Assembly (NCBI GenBank): GCA_026027325.1
Contig: JAMSLZ010000005.1
Location: 2,480,001-2,544,000 of the forward strand
Origin: Actinomucor elegans
Lineage: Eukaryota; Mucoromycota; Mucoromycetes; Mucorales; Mucoraceae
Direction: 5' to 3'
Length of the DNA: 64,000 bases
Positions 35,082 through 47,899 of the stretch are shown one piece after another. The notes beneath the pieces were generated by a model that ran no database searches, had not been told where the DNA came from, and worked only from the letters and a program-made list of their open reading frames with translations. Position 1 is the stretch's first letter. Every line of letters starts with the position of its first letter. The translations under genes and the position numbers were made by a program.

Positions 35082-36919
35082 TTACATAGCTTCTCTGAAA
35101 GAGACTAATTTTTCACCCTTCAATTGGCCTAAAATAAATAGCATGAGTGAACTGTTTCACATTCATATCCAAAGCATGAACTTACTGTCTTTATCTACAA
35201 TATAGCCACCAGCTACATCACAGTCCTTCATAGAAGCTTTTTCATGAATCTTTGCATTGTTACAAATGATACAGCCTTCAATCTTGACACTATACAACAT
35301 AGTTAAGCACATGTAACCTGACTCCTATCTTACATTACTACTATAACTTACTTATCGCCAATAACCACGTGGTCCATAATGACAGAGTTTGCGATCTTTA
35401 CGTTCTTACCGATAACACAGTGAGCACCAACGCAAGATTTCTTGACAGAAGATCTTTCATCAATCTTGGTAGATTCACCGATAACTGAATCATTACCCAC
35501 TTGTGTTCTATGTGCAACCTCTGCACTAGAGGGTATACGCGTAATAGAAGCGCTCTGCTTTGTGGCCTATAAAGGAGGTAAATAACCTGAATCTTGAATA
35601 ATTAAGGTTACAAACTTACATAACGATTCAATTCGCTATAACTAGCAGTTGTATTACCACGACCACAGAAACCTCCACGATAAACATGCACATAGGTTTT
35701 GACAGGACTCTTGAAACTGGAGTGAATAGGATCATTGTCATCATCCATTTCAGTAGATTGTGTAGTAGAAAGAGACAGTGCATTAGCGAGCAAGTTTTCA
35801 TAGGTGGATGTATCTAGTAAGCATGAGTGCTAGTCCATTACGCTTTTCGAGTATATCTTACACTTGTTGATGTCCTCTCTTTCAACTAGTTTCTTTTGAT
35901 ATTGACATTTAACCAGCATAGGTATCAGATGCTTTGAGATACTAGTAATATTCTCCTTTTCTACCAACATATCAATAATCCATCTCTTGAAGATATACAA
36001 GTGTGCATCCTGCAAGTCCGTGTGAACTCTAACTCTAGGAAACCTTCATAAACAAAGAAAGTTGAGTCTGGTGATGAATGAAAAAAGAAGTTGCCCTTAC
36101 TTGTTCAACAAGGACATGCGCATAGAGAAATCGTCGTCTTCTGATCGAAGCGCTTTATAAACAAGGGCGTTGCGCGTAGGATCAATACCAACGTAAGGTA
36201 AAAGATCTATTCAAAGCGAGAGGATTGAGTAATTACACAATGATTATCAAGGTGCCAGGGTTACCGTCGTCTTTGCTGGCACTTTCGGTTGATCCAGGTT
36301 CGTAAAATAATGCACTGAATGTAGGATCGTACACTCTATGAGCATCAAACAAATCTCGAGGGTTTAATTCTGTAATAAGGTCGCAAGGAACTACGATAAA
36401 GTCTCTCTATGAAAGAGGTGTCAGCCTGAGATTCCTTTTTGAATCAATACATTTTCTTACATCGATTTTATCTTTAATGGCTCTTAAAGCATCGGCTGTC
36501 TCATCGTCCTCATCGACACTAACTACTTGGGAATGAATATTGCCTGTATAAGTACGAAGATATGCTGATAACTTTTGGGGTGCATTTCCGATCGCCTGAA
36601 TTACCACAATTACGTCTAGTTAAGCTAAATAAGTCCCAATTGGATCCAACATGTCTTTCAGTCCATGAATATTACCGTGGATACCAGCCTTTTCAAGCCA
36701 TTCTAAAGTATAAGAGATAACTGGTTTGTTTCCAACAGGAAGCAATGCTTTGGGCAAATTGTCTTCTTCCGAGATTGGATAAAGTCTTTGTCATGTTAGC
36801 AAAAGATTCTCGAAAAATTAAAGATCAATTTACCTGTTACTACTACCGTAACCTGCCAAGACTACTGCTTGGAATTCGCTGACACGATGGTGGTGATGCT
36901 TTGGTTTTTCGAAGAGCAT
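35082..36919 (-). CDS. GCD1: Translation initiation factor eIF2B, gamma subunit
   Basis: About nine exons from ATG at 36917-36919 to TAA at 35082-35084. The N-terminal nucleotidyltransferase-like domain shows FQAVVLAGYGSSNRLYPISE, NLPKALLPVGNKPVISYTLE, and the segment RDFIVVPCDLITELNPRDLF. These match the eIF2B gamma/epsilon pyrophosphorylase-like fold. The gamma identity rests on PRVRVHTDLQDAHLYIFKRW, then WIIDMLVEKENITSISKHLIP. The C-terminal left-handed beta-helix has hexapeptides: VIGESTKIDERSSVKKS, CVIGKNVKIANSVIMDHVVI and GCIICNNAKIHEKASM. With epsilon it forms the catalytic subcomplex that exchanges GDP for GTP on eIF2, the target of the integrated stress response. The gene symbol is the yeast ortholog name. 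Confidence 0.93.
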
Positions 36920-37414
36920 TCTATAACTGTTTTGATATTTGACACGCTACACGTCCTTTTGGTTCTTTCGCAAACTTTTTTTTTTTTTCTCGGTCTGGTG
37001 GTGGCAAAATATTTCAAATTCAGTATAAATTCTGGGATTTAATATGATTCGTCAGATAGAATATTATTGTAAAACAGGATGTCGTTTACTGATAAAATTA
37101 TAAGAGGTAATTATACAAATTGATAGTTTACTGAGGTTATCCTTAGGTTAAATATAAATAAATTATCAGTAATAAAGTATACTGCGACTAGTTGCCGTCT
37201 TTATGTAAGGTGTAACCTCAACTCGCTACATTTAGCAGAGTTTTTATTGGATAATGGGATCTAATAGCCATCATCATCACAATAGAGTCCGTCAGGGATC
37301 AAGAAATTTTTTTTTTTTGTGCATCATTGACTTTATTTTACATAGCAAAGCAATACCAATAGACCAAAATTACTTTGATAGAGTTTACGTGGGATTAAAA
37401 GGCAAATCTAATGA

Positions 37415-37417
<3 letters not shown>

Positions 37418-37445
<28 letters not shown>
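37418..37445. repeat. A28 homopolymer
   Basis: Twenty-eight consecutive A on the plus strand in the gene-poor region. Confidence 0.9.
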
Positions 37446-37448
<3 letters not shown>

Positions 37449-40406
37449 ATTTTTTTCAATTGATCAGACTATTTATGATTAAAGAGGATTGTTCGAATTC
37501 TGTACAAATTCAGCTATATTTCACTTATATTACTACATCATAAATTCAACAAAAATATTTTTTCACTATTCCTACTTTTTTTAATCCTCATTATTAGTAG
37601 AATAATAATCAAAAGTGCTATATCCTTGTTTAAAAAAAAGGCCTAATGGTATGCCTTTCGAACTTTCTGAAATCGGATTTTTACATTTATTGAGGCGAGT
37701 TCACTTTAAGATCATATTTAATAACTAGTAGATATAATGAGGACTGTGTCCGTTCTAATTTTTGTTTAATTACAGGACAGCTAAACATTTACGCTTTAAT
37801 AATGTACTGTAAAGTATATGTATTTCATGTAATTTAGATTTATAAGTCTATAGATTTCTGGCAATCCCGATCAAACGTCGCATCAAATCAATATTCCTTG
37901 TCCAGAAAGAAATGGCGCATTCACTAGATCGTATAGTTAACGGCAATGCAATTCAAGTCATTAATGATTGCCATTAAATGATAAGCATTCCATGTGTTAC
38001 AACTTACTGATATCTAGTAAACTTCTCGACTAATGTCGATTTAATGTCGCGTGTTATAAATTTGCCATACTTAGACTAAATAACTGCATCTACTGAAAGC
38101 TTTAATTACAGAGCAGAATTTTGGTAATTGAACCGTTTTTATTCTAGACACTTTTGTACGGATTATTTTAGCTCCCAAGTCGTTTTTATCCCAACTAAAG
38201 TCCTCTTTCTTTGATAAAATTCCCAAAGGCTTTGTAGGTTTAAATACTAAACTATTAAGGAAGGGAAGTTTAACAAATAGAAGCATACTAAGCGAGGGCT
38301 TGTAACTTGTTATAGTTACATAAAAGAACGGTCAGGAACTATTTACTACACGGCTGAAAATATTTTGAGTATTACATGATTGTATATTAGCTGGCTTAGC
38401 AGAGATTTGATTTTACTATAGTAAGTCGAATTACCATGTATAATTAAACCACGGAAGTCTTTAGCTTCTTTTAATAATTAAAGATTAATTTTCTAGTATG
38501 ATATCTAATCCCGGTGCATGATCTGTGTGTATGAACAGAAGAGTGCAAGATGAATTTCAATGGGCCAAGGTTGAGCTATTTATTGTATTTGTTTAAGTTT
38601 TTGCAAGTTGTTTCATCAGACCACTTTTTTTTTGTTTTTGACAGTGCCACCAGTACTCCTGTTGCGACTTCACCTTTTTCTTACAAGATCAAATTCACAA
38701 AGTACATCAACACTTTTATTTAATAAACTCCTCTTGTCTATAACCTTCAATGGATATGCATGAGTATCTTATATGAGCGCTATAAAAAGTCTCTATTATG
38801 TTCTAATCTTGCTATACAAGGCACTGTTTTACAAAGCTTTGTTTTTTTGTGCTGATACTGGGACTAGAATGTTTGCTAGATAACAGTAAATTTGCTTTAA
38901 ATATACAGTAGAACCTTTTTGAAAAATATAGTTCTTGCCATAGTCAAATTTATTGAATAGTTAAAAATTTTGGGATGTAATAGTATTTGAAAGCAAAGTT
39001 CTTCTTTGTTATAGAATCAGTTAGCTCTTAGTCTTGTGCGGTTCGTTGATTTGCTTTGAAGGTGTATAAATACTAATCATTGTATCTTTTATTATTATTA
39101 ACAAAATGCATGTATCGCACAAGAAAAAAGTCATTACGGTATGAACCATAATTATCTCCAATATCCTTATCTCTGTTCAACTAGACAGGGTGGAGAGCAG
39201 CATGGAAAACGAACTATTATCTCACTATCACTCTTTTTTTTATCCATCTTTGCTTAAATATTTTGATATATTTATAAAGTTAATAAGAGAACCTTCTCTA
39301 CTTGCCTAGTAAGTAATACCAGCTCTACATAATTTAATCAAAGGTATGTCTTTGGTTATACCATACAAGGATGCCCTCATTTTTTTTCGTGCGTCACACT
39401 TCATCTCATGATAGATGAATACTCTTGTTCAAATGGATTATCCTGCAAGTTATGCAGATAGTGTGATAACTGTGGCGTCCAAATTCCTGGTTTGAAAAAA
39501 TCAAATGAGTGTACAATCTTCAGCAGTTGGTTTCACCAGACGAATAGTGTATGAGAAACTTAGGCTTAGAAGAACTCTGATCTATAAAAAGAATCTTGGA
39601 TCGCTTATTTGATACCATGCAGTGTATTTCAACAACAATAACATCATGTATAGGTTTACAAAATATTGATACGAAGCATACAATGGGTGTTTTATCAATG
39701 TACATAGGCTGATTTTTTTTTTAGCATTTAACGAAGCCTACTTTTCCGGACCTGTTATATGTATATCTAAAAGGTAATTGGAAAGATTTACACATATTAG
39801 CTATAGACTATTAGTGCAGAGCTCGCGTCTGTGCGTATATAAGCTTTTGACGAACACCGTACAATTGTATTAATTCGCATTCTCATATCAACACTGTTAT
39901 GTTTAATGACCGCGCCACCAATTTACACCAGCAAAAGAAATGTATTGCTATTGTTATCAAGTGCATTTTGAATACTTATTACCGCCCATGGTTCTTTCAT
40001 TTTGGCAAGCTTACAGTTCGTATATTTATATAGTTTAATTCAAGATCTTCAATGTATAGTTATATTGGGCCTGTTAATTGCGCTGATGGTTTGTTCTTGC
40101 TTATATATCATCAACCAAGAAAAGTATCGAGTAGTACAAATTGGCTGCATGTTATTGAAGCATGCAAGTGAAATTACCGTTTGGTGTGACTGTATCTCTT
40201 TGCAGAAAAGCCCTAAATCAACCACGTTAACATACTAATTATATATATATATGTACTGCCGTTAAAAGCGGTTAGATTCAGGTATGTGTCCAAAGATGTA
40301 ATAGGTGACATCTCATTAAAATCACAAATTAGAGTCTAAATCAACAATGAATAAATATCGTAACGCCTATCGGGCAAAATATAGGAGAAATCGTACTCTT
40401 TCGATG

Positions 40407-40409
<3 letters not shown>

Positions 40410-40447
<38 letters not shown>
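40410..40447. repeat. T38 homopolymer
   Basis: Thirty-eight consecutive T on the plus strand, the longest single-base run in the window. Confidence 0.9.
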
Positions 40448-40449
<2 letters not shown>

Positions 40450-41339
40450 AAAACGCAATCAAACATCTTCCTAGTGATTTACGTTCTATTTCTTCAATTA
40501 CTAAAAAAAAAAAATCAAGCTGTACCTCTCAGCCCCAACTACGCCAAAACGTCTTACGTATTGCTCTGTCCACTCGCTAGATTATGCCATTATTGAAGCT
40601 CACTAACCCAGCACAAAGCCATATAGCAAAAAGATAGTGAAGATCCAGAGAAATTGAATCCGACTTACGAGACCCAAGCATCGCTTCCCAAGTATATAGC
40701 GAAGGATTTTACAAACCGAGGATTCAGTAAATGCATGATGATTCAAGTCTTTGTTTTATCACAATTGATAAAAAAATACGAACAGCCCTTTGGCTATTGG
40801 AAGTTGTGATAATTAATAAAGCAACGATATAAGACCCAAAATGATCGTTCAACAGATGAAGCGCCTCAATTTGAGTATAAACTTCAGATTAAATGTTCTA
40901 TTCAACTGACAATCAGCACATTAGTCTCTAATATGAAATCAAATAAACCCAACTACCAAGAAATACTTTTTGTTAAACATTCTAGTAGATTTAATAATAT
41001 ATTTTTAGCACGGAATAGTAACCAGATGAACATTTAACTGGAATCATTTAACAGATCTATAGATCTAAAGATCTAGCTAGATCACATGAAATAGAAGTAC
41101 TTTACATTGCATCCCTAAAATGTAAAGATTCTCATTGTACTTTTGTTAATAATTACGATAAATACAGCGCTTTATCTGGAACATACTCTCGCCATCACAT
41201 GCGACAATAAACTTGAAATAATCAAAGAATGTAGATTCATTAAAATGATTCATGTTCAAAAAAAAAAAAAATTCAGGGGTATACCCCTCAGGTCCAAAAT
41301 TTCTTTTCAACGATTCTATGTTCCTCGATTACTTCAAGT

Positions 41340-41730
41340 TTAATGCAATTGATGACTATTATATATTCAAAATGAAACACTACATTTACCAAAGATACTA
41401 TCTGGCTAAAGTTTGATTAGGGTATTACACTTTAACGATGTGCTGGAAATTATAAATATTTCAAGTAAATTGATTTAACGATTCATAGATCGCTCCTTGG
41501 ATCCTTGCTCAATTTCGCACAAAATAAGGATTTTGCACTTTGAAGGAGTTGCTGCGCTCATAAAAACTTTTGCTTAATGGGGATAGGGTTGGTATATGTT
41601 ATTGGCTGAAAAATTTACCTGTGAATATGTATGCTATACAATAAAGACTATAGGTCAATAGTTCTTTCAAGAAATGGCAATCTAATGTGGCATTTGATCA
41701 TTAAGCTTATATGTAGAATGAGCAACTTAA
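41340..41730. repeat. Dispersed-repeat copies
   Basis: TTCAAAATGAAACACTACAT at about 41367 and a core reading AATGTGGCATTTGATCATTA near 41684, with intervening TTCATAGATCGCTCCTTGG near 41484 that resembles the lead-in of other copies. The copies are heavily diverged. Confidence 0.5.
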
Positions 41731-42769
41731 TCAGACATAACCCAGGCTGGATTCGCATCACATTTTCATTACATTAATATCTTTTCGCATTTATTAAATC
41801 AAATGATAGGATACCCAATAGGAAGTATATCATTAAGTCGGAAACTGCTAAAGCGAAAACTCACTGCAGTAATAGCAAAAAGTCAAATCATCTGATCTGA
41901 CTTCTCTCTGTTCTATTTGATTAGAAGCTTGTTTCCACAAGTTTTTTTTTAAAAAAAAAAGTATTCTCATTGCCCATATATATTAAAGTTTAAATACCAT
42001 GTATACAGGAATTATTCTTGTTACAAAGCTTCCTTAGACTGTTATGGTCTGCAGTATTGATGTATCTGCTCTGTTTCAAGTAATGCATGTAGCTATCATC
42101 AGTGGTATAACTGTATCATGAGCCATTTGTGACCCAAAACTTGATTCCAAACCATACAGAAAAACGTCGCACCATTTTTTTTCTTGCAGTCTTCGAAACT
42201 CAGGGATTAGGCGCCCCCACCTCCTTCCAACTATCGCCCCATCGTTTTCTATTGCAAATTGAGGTCCTCTTTTAAAGACTTTCTATTCAGTAATAAATGA
42301 ATAATTAATTAGTCATTGCAAAGCGTGTTTCTGCTACTTGGCATATTTCAAACCAACTCCGCAGCAATTGGCTTGTCAAGTTTCTATTAGCTGCGTAAAA
42401 ATGAACAATAGAATTTCATATACTAATTTGATTCTATCTCCAGCCCAATATACGCACGTACACACACACACAAAAAAGGGCCTATGGCTGCGGCCGATTT
42501 CTTGCGTATCAGAAAAAAAACAAAGTTTCTGAATTGTCCTTTACCGAGGGTTGACAAGACAAGAGGTACAGTACATAAGCTGGGGGCAAGCAATCCCAAA
42601 AATGGACTATTTTTCATAACACGCTGCTCATTGCCCCAAATGCCCATATCATATACTATTTTAAGTTTTGATTATTCTGCAGTAGGCTTTTTTTTTTATC
42701 GATAGATAGACTTGATCGCAAGACAACTCCGAGAAACAGGTCGAAAAGCATGCCATATGTTAATGTGAG

Positions 42770-42787
42770 ACACACACACACACACAC
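42770..42787. repeat. (CA)n microsatellite
   Basis: An 18-base uninterrupted AC/CA dinucleotide run in the upstream region of the CCCH gene. Confidence 0.9.
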
Positions 42788-42913
42788 TTTAAAGATCCAG
42801 TGATTTACTATAAACAGAGAGAATCGATGGTCGGGTAATCAAAACAATCTGCTAGGCCCTACTGTGGGCATAAAAGTGGAGTGACTCTGGACAAAATTTT
42901 TTTAAGTCGCACC

Positions 42914-42923
42914 ATATATAAAG
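42914..42923 (+). promoter_or_regulatory. TATA box of the CCCH zinc-finger gene
   Basis: ATATATAAAG lies about 100 bp upstream of the ATG at 43020, followed by a long pyrimidine-rich tract (42951-43005), an arrangement common in strongly or inducibly expressed fungal genes. The call rests on motif and distance only. Confidence 0.55.
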
Positions 42924-43019
42924 GGCCCCAAATGAATGACACATTTTTTTACACTCGTTATTCCCTTTTTTCTCTTTTTATTTTCTCACTCTTTTTGATC
43001 ACAAGCTCCATCATCACAA

Positions 43020-44080
43020 ATGAACTCTCATATTGCGTCTACTTCTCTACTTGGATTGGATTCCATTCATAAGAACAACTACGAAGAAATCGATGAACGT
43101 TTACTTAATACCTTTATCTCTGAACCAAAGTCGACTTTCTCTGAAGATGAAGAGAGTAGTGATTCATCCAATAAAGCACCGTCCATTGTCAATGTACGCA
43201 AAGCCAACAAACAGTGCCCTGTTTCTTCGAGAAAGAAATGTAAGTTTTTTTTGTTTGGGGAATTAAAAACGCGCGGGGGGTATATGTGTATTTTTTTTGC
43301 TGACTTTAATTTAAAGCCATGAAGAAAGACGATATTGACTTGGAATCGAATGAAATCGTGACAAAATCAAAGAAATCATCAAAAAACAGTAAAAGATCAA
43401 CAGATGCTTCTAATCAAGAATCTGCCGAGAAAAAGAGCCTTTACAAGACTGAACTTTGCCGCAACTGGGAAGAGACCAATCACTGTAGATATGGTATGAA
43501 ATGCCAATATGCTCATGGCGCAGCTGATTTACGCGAAATCGACCGTCATCCCAAGTATAAAACTCAAAAATGCCGTACCTTTCATCAAACTGGCTCATGC
43601 CCTTATGGTGCTCGTTGTACGTTTAGACATTTCAATCTTCCTGGTGATGCACTCGAAATGAAGAACTTGGATAAAGAAGAAGAAAAAGAGAAAGAAAAGC
43701 AACATGTCAAGCGTGAAGATTCCATTTTTTCTGCTGAAAACCAAAAGTTGATGCAACAAAATTGGTTCCTCGATAACAGTAATGGATTAGGTGATCTTCA
43801 CAAGCATTTGATGATGAATCAGCCTTCATCTTTTGATCCCGAAGACTCACTTTTACCTTCAAATGCCGAAAGCCTACTTCCTCATCAACTCTTATTTGAT
43901 CTTGAATCACCCGATGAAGATGTAGACCAACCTCGTCGTTGTCCTTTGCGAAACTATGTCAATCTGCCTTCATTTTCCAACTTCCAGGCGCCTCATTATC
44001 TTCCCAGTAACTACCATCAGGCTCATCAGCAGCAACAGGATAGCAACTGCAAGACATTCTTCCGTCCTTGGTTGTTTTAA
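43020..44080 (+). CDS. Tandem CCCH zinc-finger mRNA-decay protein (tristetraprolin/Cth2/Zfs1 type)
   Basis: Two exons, 43020-43239 and 43317-44080, join to a 328-residue protein. The diagnostic feature is a pair of C-x8-C-x5-C-x3-H fingers, each with the lead-in of the TTP family: [20 protein letters not shown], ending CQYAHG, and [20 protein letters not shown], ending CTFRHF. The linker is 18 residues, as in TTP. Family members bind UAUUUA-type AU-rich elements in mRNA 3' ends and recruit deadenylases, and the flanks (acidic N-terminus, Gln-rich C-terminus) fit recruitment regions. Fungal relatives act in iron limitation (Cth2) or mating and flocculation (Zfs1); which applies here is unknown. 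The second ATG (43319) is in the second exon and would still include both fingers. Confidence 0.92.
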
Positions 44081-44327
44081 CTTATTCACTATTTATTATT
44101 ATCAAATTATAACCTTCATTATATATACAGCATTGTTTCTTATACAACTCCCCCTCTATATTTACAATCATCTACTTGCTTATTACTTTAAAAAAAACAC
44201 TCCCTTCTCTTCTCTCATTATATTATATTATATTTGTATATACACAAAAAAACAGAACCAAGTAACTTATTCTTATTTTATATATATATATAAAAAAAAA
44301 ACATTAATCCTTTAATCAAATCTATTG

Positions 44328-45709
44328 TTATAAATCGTGCATCATAGGGCACGCATGTCCATCAGATTTTGTTTTTTTGTCTTGATGAGGATGGAATTTT
44401 GCAGGGCCTAATTCATTGATAGAATAGCCATTCTTGTAGATATGAGGCTTGTAGCTGTAGTATTCAGGTATGTATTTGCCTTCTTTGTTACTGTAAAAAG
44501 GTGTACGGTTCAAAAAGGCAGATCGGGGTAGCATGCAGTGACGCGTTACCAGTGCACGAATGTAGAATACAGTGTTGATTAGTTTGGTGATTGCTTTGGA
44601 TTCTTTGTAAGGCAGGTTGAAAGCCGCTGCATCATCAGCATCCAGCATGGAAGGTAACACTCGTAACATGATCTTATAGGCTGGTTCTCTTAAAAACGAA
44701 GGCAAGTTTGAGAGAAGATGGCGAACAGTAGGCTCGCCACACTTCCAGTTAGTGGGAGCGTATTCAATATGGTCTGAGGCATATTTCTACAAAGTACACA
44801 ACGTTTTAATTTCTTATTATCACATGCAAGTACACTACTTACGTTTTTGAACTCCATCATCTTCGCAGGTGTATTAGGAATATCTTTTATATTCATATTT
44901 AAACCAACATGATACCATAAACAGAATGAAGCCTAATGAATCAGAAAAAAAAAGGGTTCAATTTCATTCTCGAAAAAAATAAAATGATACTCGATCCTAC
45001 ATTAATTTCCCTCTCGTCCATTGGACGCCATTCATACTTGTTGACCCAAACGACAGGTTCAAACATGAACAGCGAGAGTGTGTAAAGCATGTCTCCGTTA
45101 TTAATGTTGTATTTGCCGTGCAACTCATTAAGTCGCTTTTGAGCCAATTCAGATCTTTCCCACTGTTTATCCACATCGTCTCGGGATGTCTTGGGATTCT
45201 TTTGTAACTGATTTACGATTCTCGCATAAGGATCTATGATTTCCTGCAAAATGAGCTCGGTATCTTCTACACGGCGGGGGCAGTTCTTTGCAAACTCGCC
45301 CGTAGCATTCAGTAACTTTGAAATAGTAGGGACAGTGTAAGTTTTGAATAGCGCAAATTCCAATCCTTCTCGGCCAAGGACTAGCGATAAGATTTAAATG
45401 ATCATGTTACACCATTTTGCTTTGAAACTTACATGGAAATTCCTTCTTCATAGTAATCGCATTGATTTCTTGCGCAATTTCAAGGCTATCTAGTACCTCT
45501 TGAGGATTGGGATACTTTGTACGAATATAATCGAGGTTTTTATATCGTAAATAGCGTACCGTGCCTAGGTAAATCACTAAAGCACTAACTGCAGTTAGTA
45601 CAAGGATGTTGTCCTTGTGTACACCGAGGTGCTTTGCTTTAGTTGATAGAGTGTCGATTTGAGGCAATGTAAAGACCCAGTTAGGTAGCATACTGGTGAT
45701 TTTTTCCAT
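44328..45709 (-). CDS. mpaB / rubber-oxygenase-type heme oxygenase domain protein (DUF2236)
   Basis: Four exons join in frame from ATG at 45707-45709 to TAA at 44328. Near residue 35 lies a membrane segment (ILVLTAVSALVIYLGTVRYL), which fits ER anchoring. Then come GREGLEFALFKTYTVPTISK, RRVEDTELILQEI, DMLYTLSLFMFEPVVWVNKY, WRPMDEREINASFCLWYHVG, and PSFLREPAYKIMLRVLP. These match the ER-bound oxygenase mpaB/mpaB'/Lcp domain of fungi, which in MpaB' cleaves a side chain in mycophenolic acid synthesis and in Lcp cleaves polyisoprene. Related proteins are common in fungi without such pathways, so the substrate is unknown. No biosynthetic genes accompany it. The His/Lys-rich end (HPHQDKKTKSDGHAC) is not part of the domain. 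Confidence 0.8.
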
Positions 45710-47040
45710 ACTGAAAGTAAAAAGAAAAAGAAAAGAAAGGGAAAGGAATTTCTATCATATATTAGCGGCGATGGTTACACATAATCTCCCAAACAGCATT
45801 GGTTACACATAGGAAATGAAAAGCCATTCCATCAAGAACCGGTTGCCTGCATCATTCAAGGCTTAACAATACGAATTCATAAAACGAGATAGCTCTCTGT
45901 TCACTAAATTGCTCCTGAGCATGCAGGCGCTGCTAAATTTATATTCACACTATCATGCATAGCGAATGTCTAAGCAAGCGCCATCATTTGGATGAGTTCT
46001 ATCTACAATAATCTCTAAATGATGAACAGCTAGTATATATCATTGATTCAAACTAAGTTCAAATGACATGGTACACAGCTATCCATGTCATGAATAAAAC
46101 AAACCTTCCACTTTAGTCATTACTGCATACATTCTATGTAATGCATGTATCTTATCATTCTTTTTCGATGCTCATGGTGGTATCAAAGGATTACAGCTAT
46201 GGTAACAGACATTAGTCTTGAGCTAAAGGATAAGGTAATAGCCGAGTTGTCAATATAACCTACATGGGGCCATGGTGCTCTCCCTTCACCATGATTCAAT
46301 CAAAGAAGCCTATAGAATAGCTCATTGAAGAAAAGTCTGTTCATGTATGACAGAGGCTCAGAGTAACTTCTCCTTTGATGATCAGGAAATATGGAGCAAC
46401 AGCATGCTTCTTTTTCATATTCAGTACGGTATAGATAGTACGCAACGCTATTGAGTTCATATTCAAACGCACTGTATTGCTTTTGTAATAATGTATGATC
46501 CATTCATGTGCGTAGGTGATGTGTGTTGAAAGTCATTCCGAAAATCAAGACCAATAACAGATACAATATAAAGTATCGTGGGACAAAAAAAAACTGAATA
46601 AAGTAAAGCACTTTGCTCTCTTAACTTAGAAGCTTGATATATAATGCGTGCATCTATTTTTATAAAGCCTTTGCTGCGTTTCTTTCTGTATCTATAGAAA
46701 AATTGCCAACAAAAGAAAAATATTGCTTGAGTCTCAGTTTGATTTTTTCCGGCAATGCTTACATATATCATTAATTCCGTCTACACGTGCCATTAGCACT
46801 AATTACTGTACGGGAAGACGGATCAATTTATTAACAGAAAACAGACAGGCAATGATAACTTTTAACAAACTCATTTATGACATCAAATTTCTGTAGTTCA
46901 AACTATGACTCCAAATATCACATGCTCTAATAACCAGCAATAATTTTACATAATGCCCAGAAATCCAAAAATTACTCGCCAAGATCCGTAGTTTTATTGA
47001 TGCTTACAACATATATATATATATAAAAGCTACAAGGAAT
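45710..47040. other. Intergenic region
   Basis: No gene is supported. Small overlapping ORFs at 46300-46771 on the minus strand are featureless. A short direct repeat, GGTTACACATA, occurs at about 45771 and 45801. Confidence 0.5.
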
Positions 47041-47372
47041 TTATCCATAGTTAACACCAGTGACTCTCATAGTGTGGTCTACATTAATGTTCAAACGGTC
47101 AGGTCTGTAATCCATGGTCATCATAGAGTTGGGTGGGAGCACTCTGTTGGGATTAGGCAAATCCTTTGTACGAACATACTATTTGTAAAGTATTAGCTTT
47201 TTTTTTACGCGCTTCATCGTCATATTTATCAATAACAAACCTCGCCAGCAGAAAGAGCAGTTTCTTCGTTGTCATTTAAGATAACCTTGCCAATCAACTT
47301 TTCGGCCCAACCATCACAGTTATCTCCAGGATTTTTGGATGCATTTTTTAAAGCTTGGAAGGGTGTGGACAT
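47041..47372 (-). CDS. I78-family proteinase inhibitor-like small protein
   Basis: Two exons, 47241-47372 and 47041-47178, separated by a 62-nt intron, give 89 residues. No signal peptide is seen, so the protein is probably cytosolic. The N-terminal half has the family-type GWAEKLIGKVILNDNEET, and the C-terminal half RVLPPNSMMTMDYRPDRLNI with NVDHTMRVTGVNYG. The D-[YF]-R-x-x-R-[LV]-N/R and terminal V-x-V-Y/x-G pattern fits Pfam Inhibitor_I78, known in fungal intracellular serine-proteinase inhibitors (for example Aspergillus and Pleurotus). Inhibitory activity is inferred from the family. The gene is too small and spliced to appear as one open reading frame. Confidence 0.82.
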
Positions 47373-47899
47373 AGTTTTATAGTATTTTCGCAAAAACAAA
47401 GTGAAAAAACAAAGAATAGGGAAAAAGGGAAAAAGGGCTCAAGGTTTTATTGATTAAAAAAAAAAAAAAAAAAAATGATATGGATGGATATGAAGTGTAC
47501 GAAACCTTGAATCTCCGGTGAGTTCCTAGGCTACACAACCAAATAAGCTTAGTTTCTCACAAACACAGCATGATGTCTTTGTTACAACACCAAATCAATT
47601 TATGCAAATGTTTCTAGACAGTTACAGTTAATAAAAGGTCCATTAATAAACTACCTGCATAGAGTGCATAAATGGACTCTTTTCCCTGTTCGGAAATGTT
47701 TTAAAAAAGAAATAGCCTAATTAAGATACCAGTGCTACATTAATACGTCATTGGGTAAACTATCTCGCTCATTGGTAGCGATTTGGATTCACTCAGTTGA
47801 GGTATTTCACGCGCCTTTTTTTTTTCTCTATATAGTAAGTTCACTACAAGTATGCTTGGACTTTTAACAGCCGCAGAAACTCATTGAGCTTGCTGTATA

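Larger units (their letters stand above)
36920..43019. other. 6.1-kb gene-poor region
   Basis: No gene is supported; this is the longest gap in the window. It holds an A28 run (37418-37445), a T38 run (40410-40447), a T/A junction near 41943-41960, and dispersed-repeat copies near 37870-37890, 38038-38100 and 41340-41730. The region 42180-42700 is richer in GC and short motifs and is probably the upstream region of the CCCH gene. Short ORFs here are featureless or include homopolymers. Confidence 0.55.

Noticed and set aside
41265..41295. Palindrome GGGGTATACCCC as a transposon end
   Set aside because: No matching inverted terminal partner or target-site duplication was found; kept only as background.
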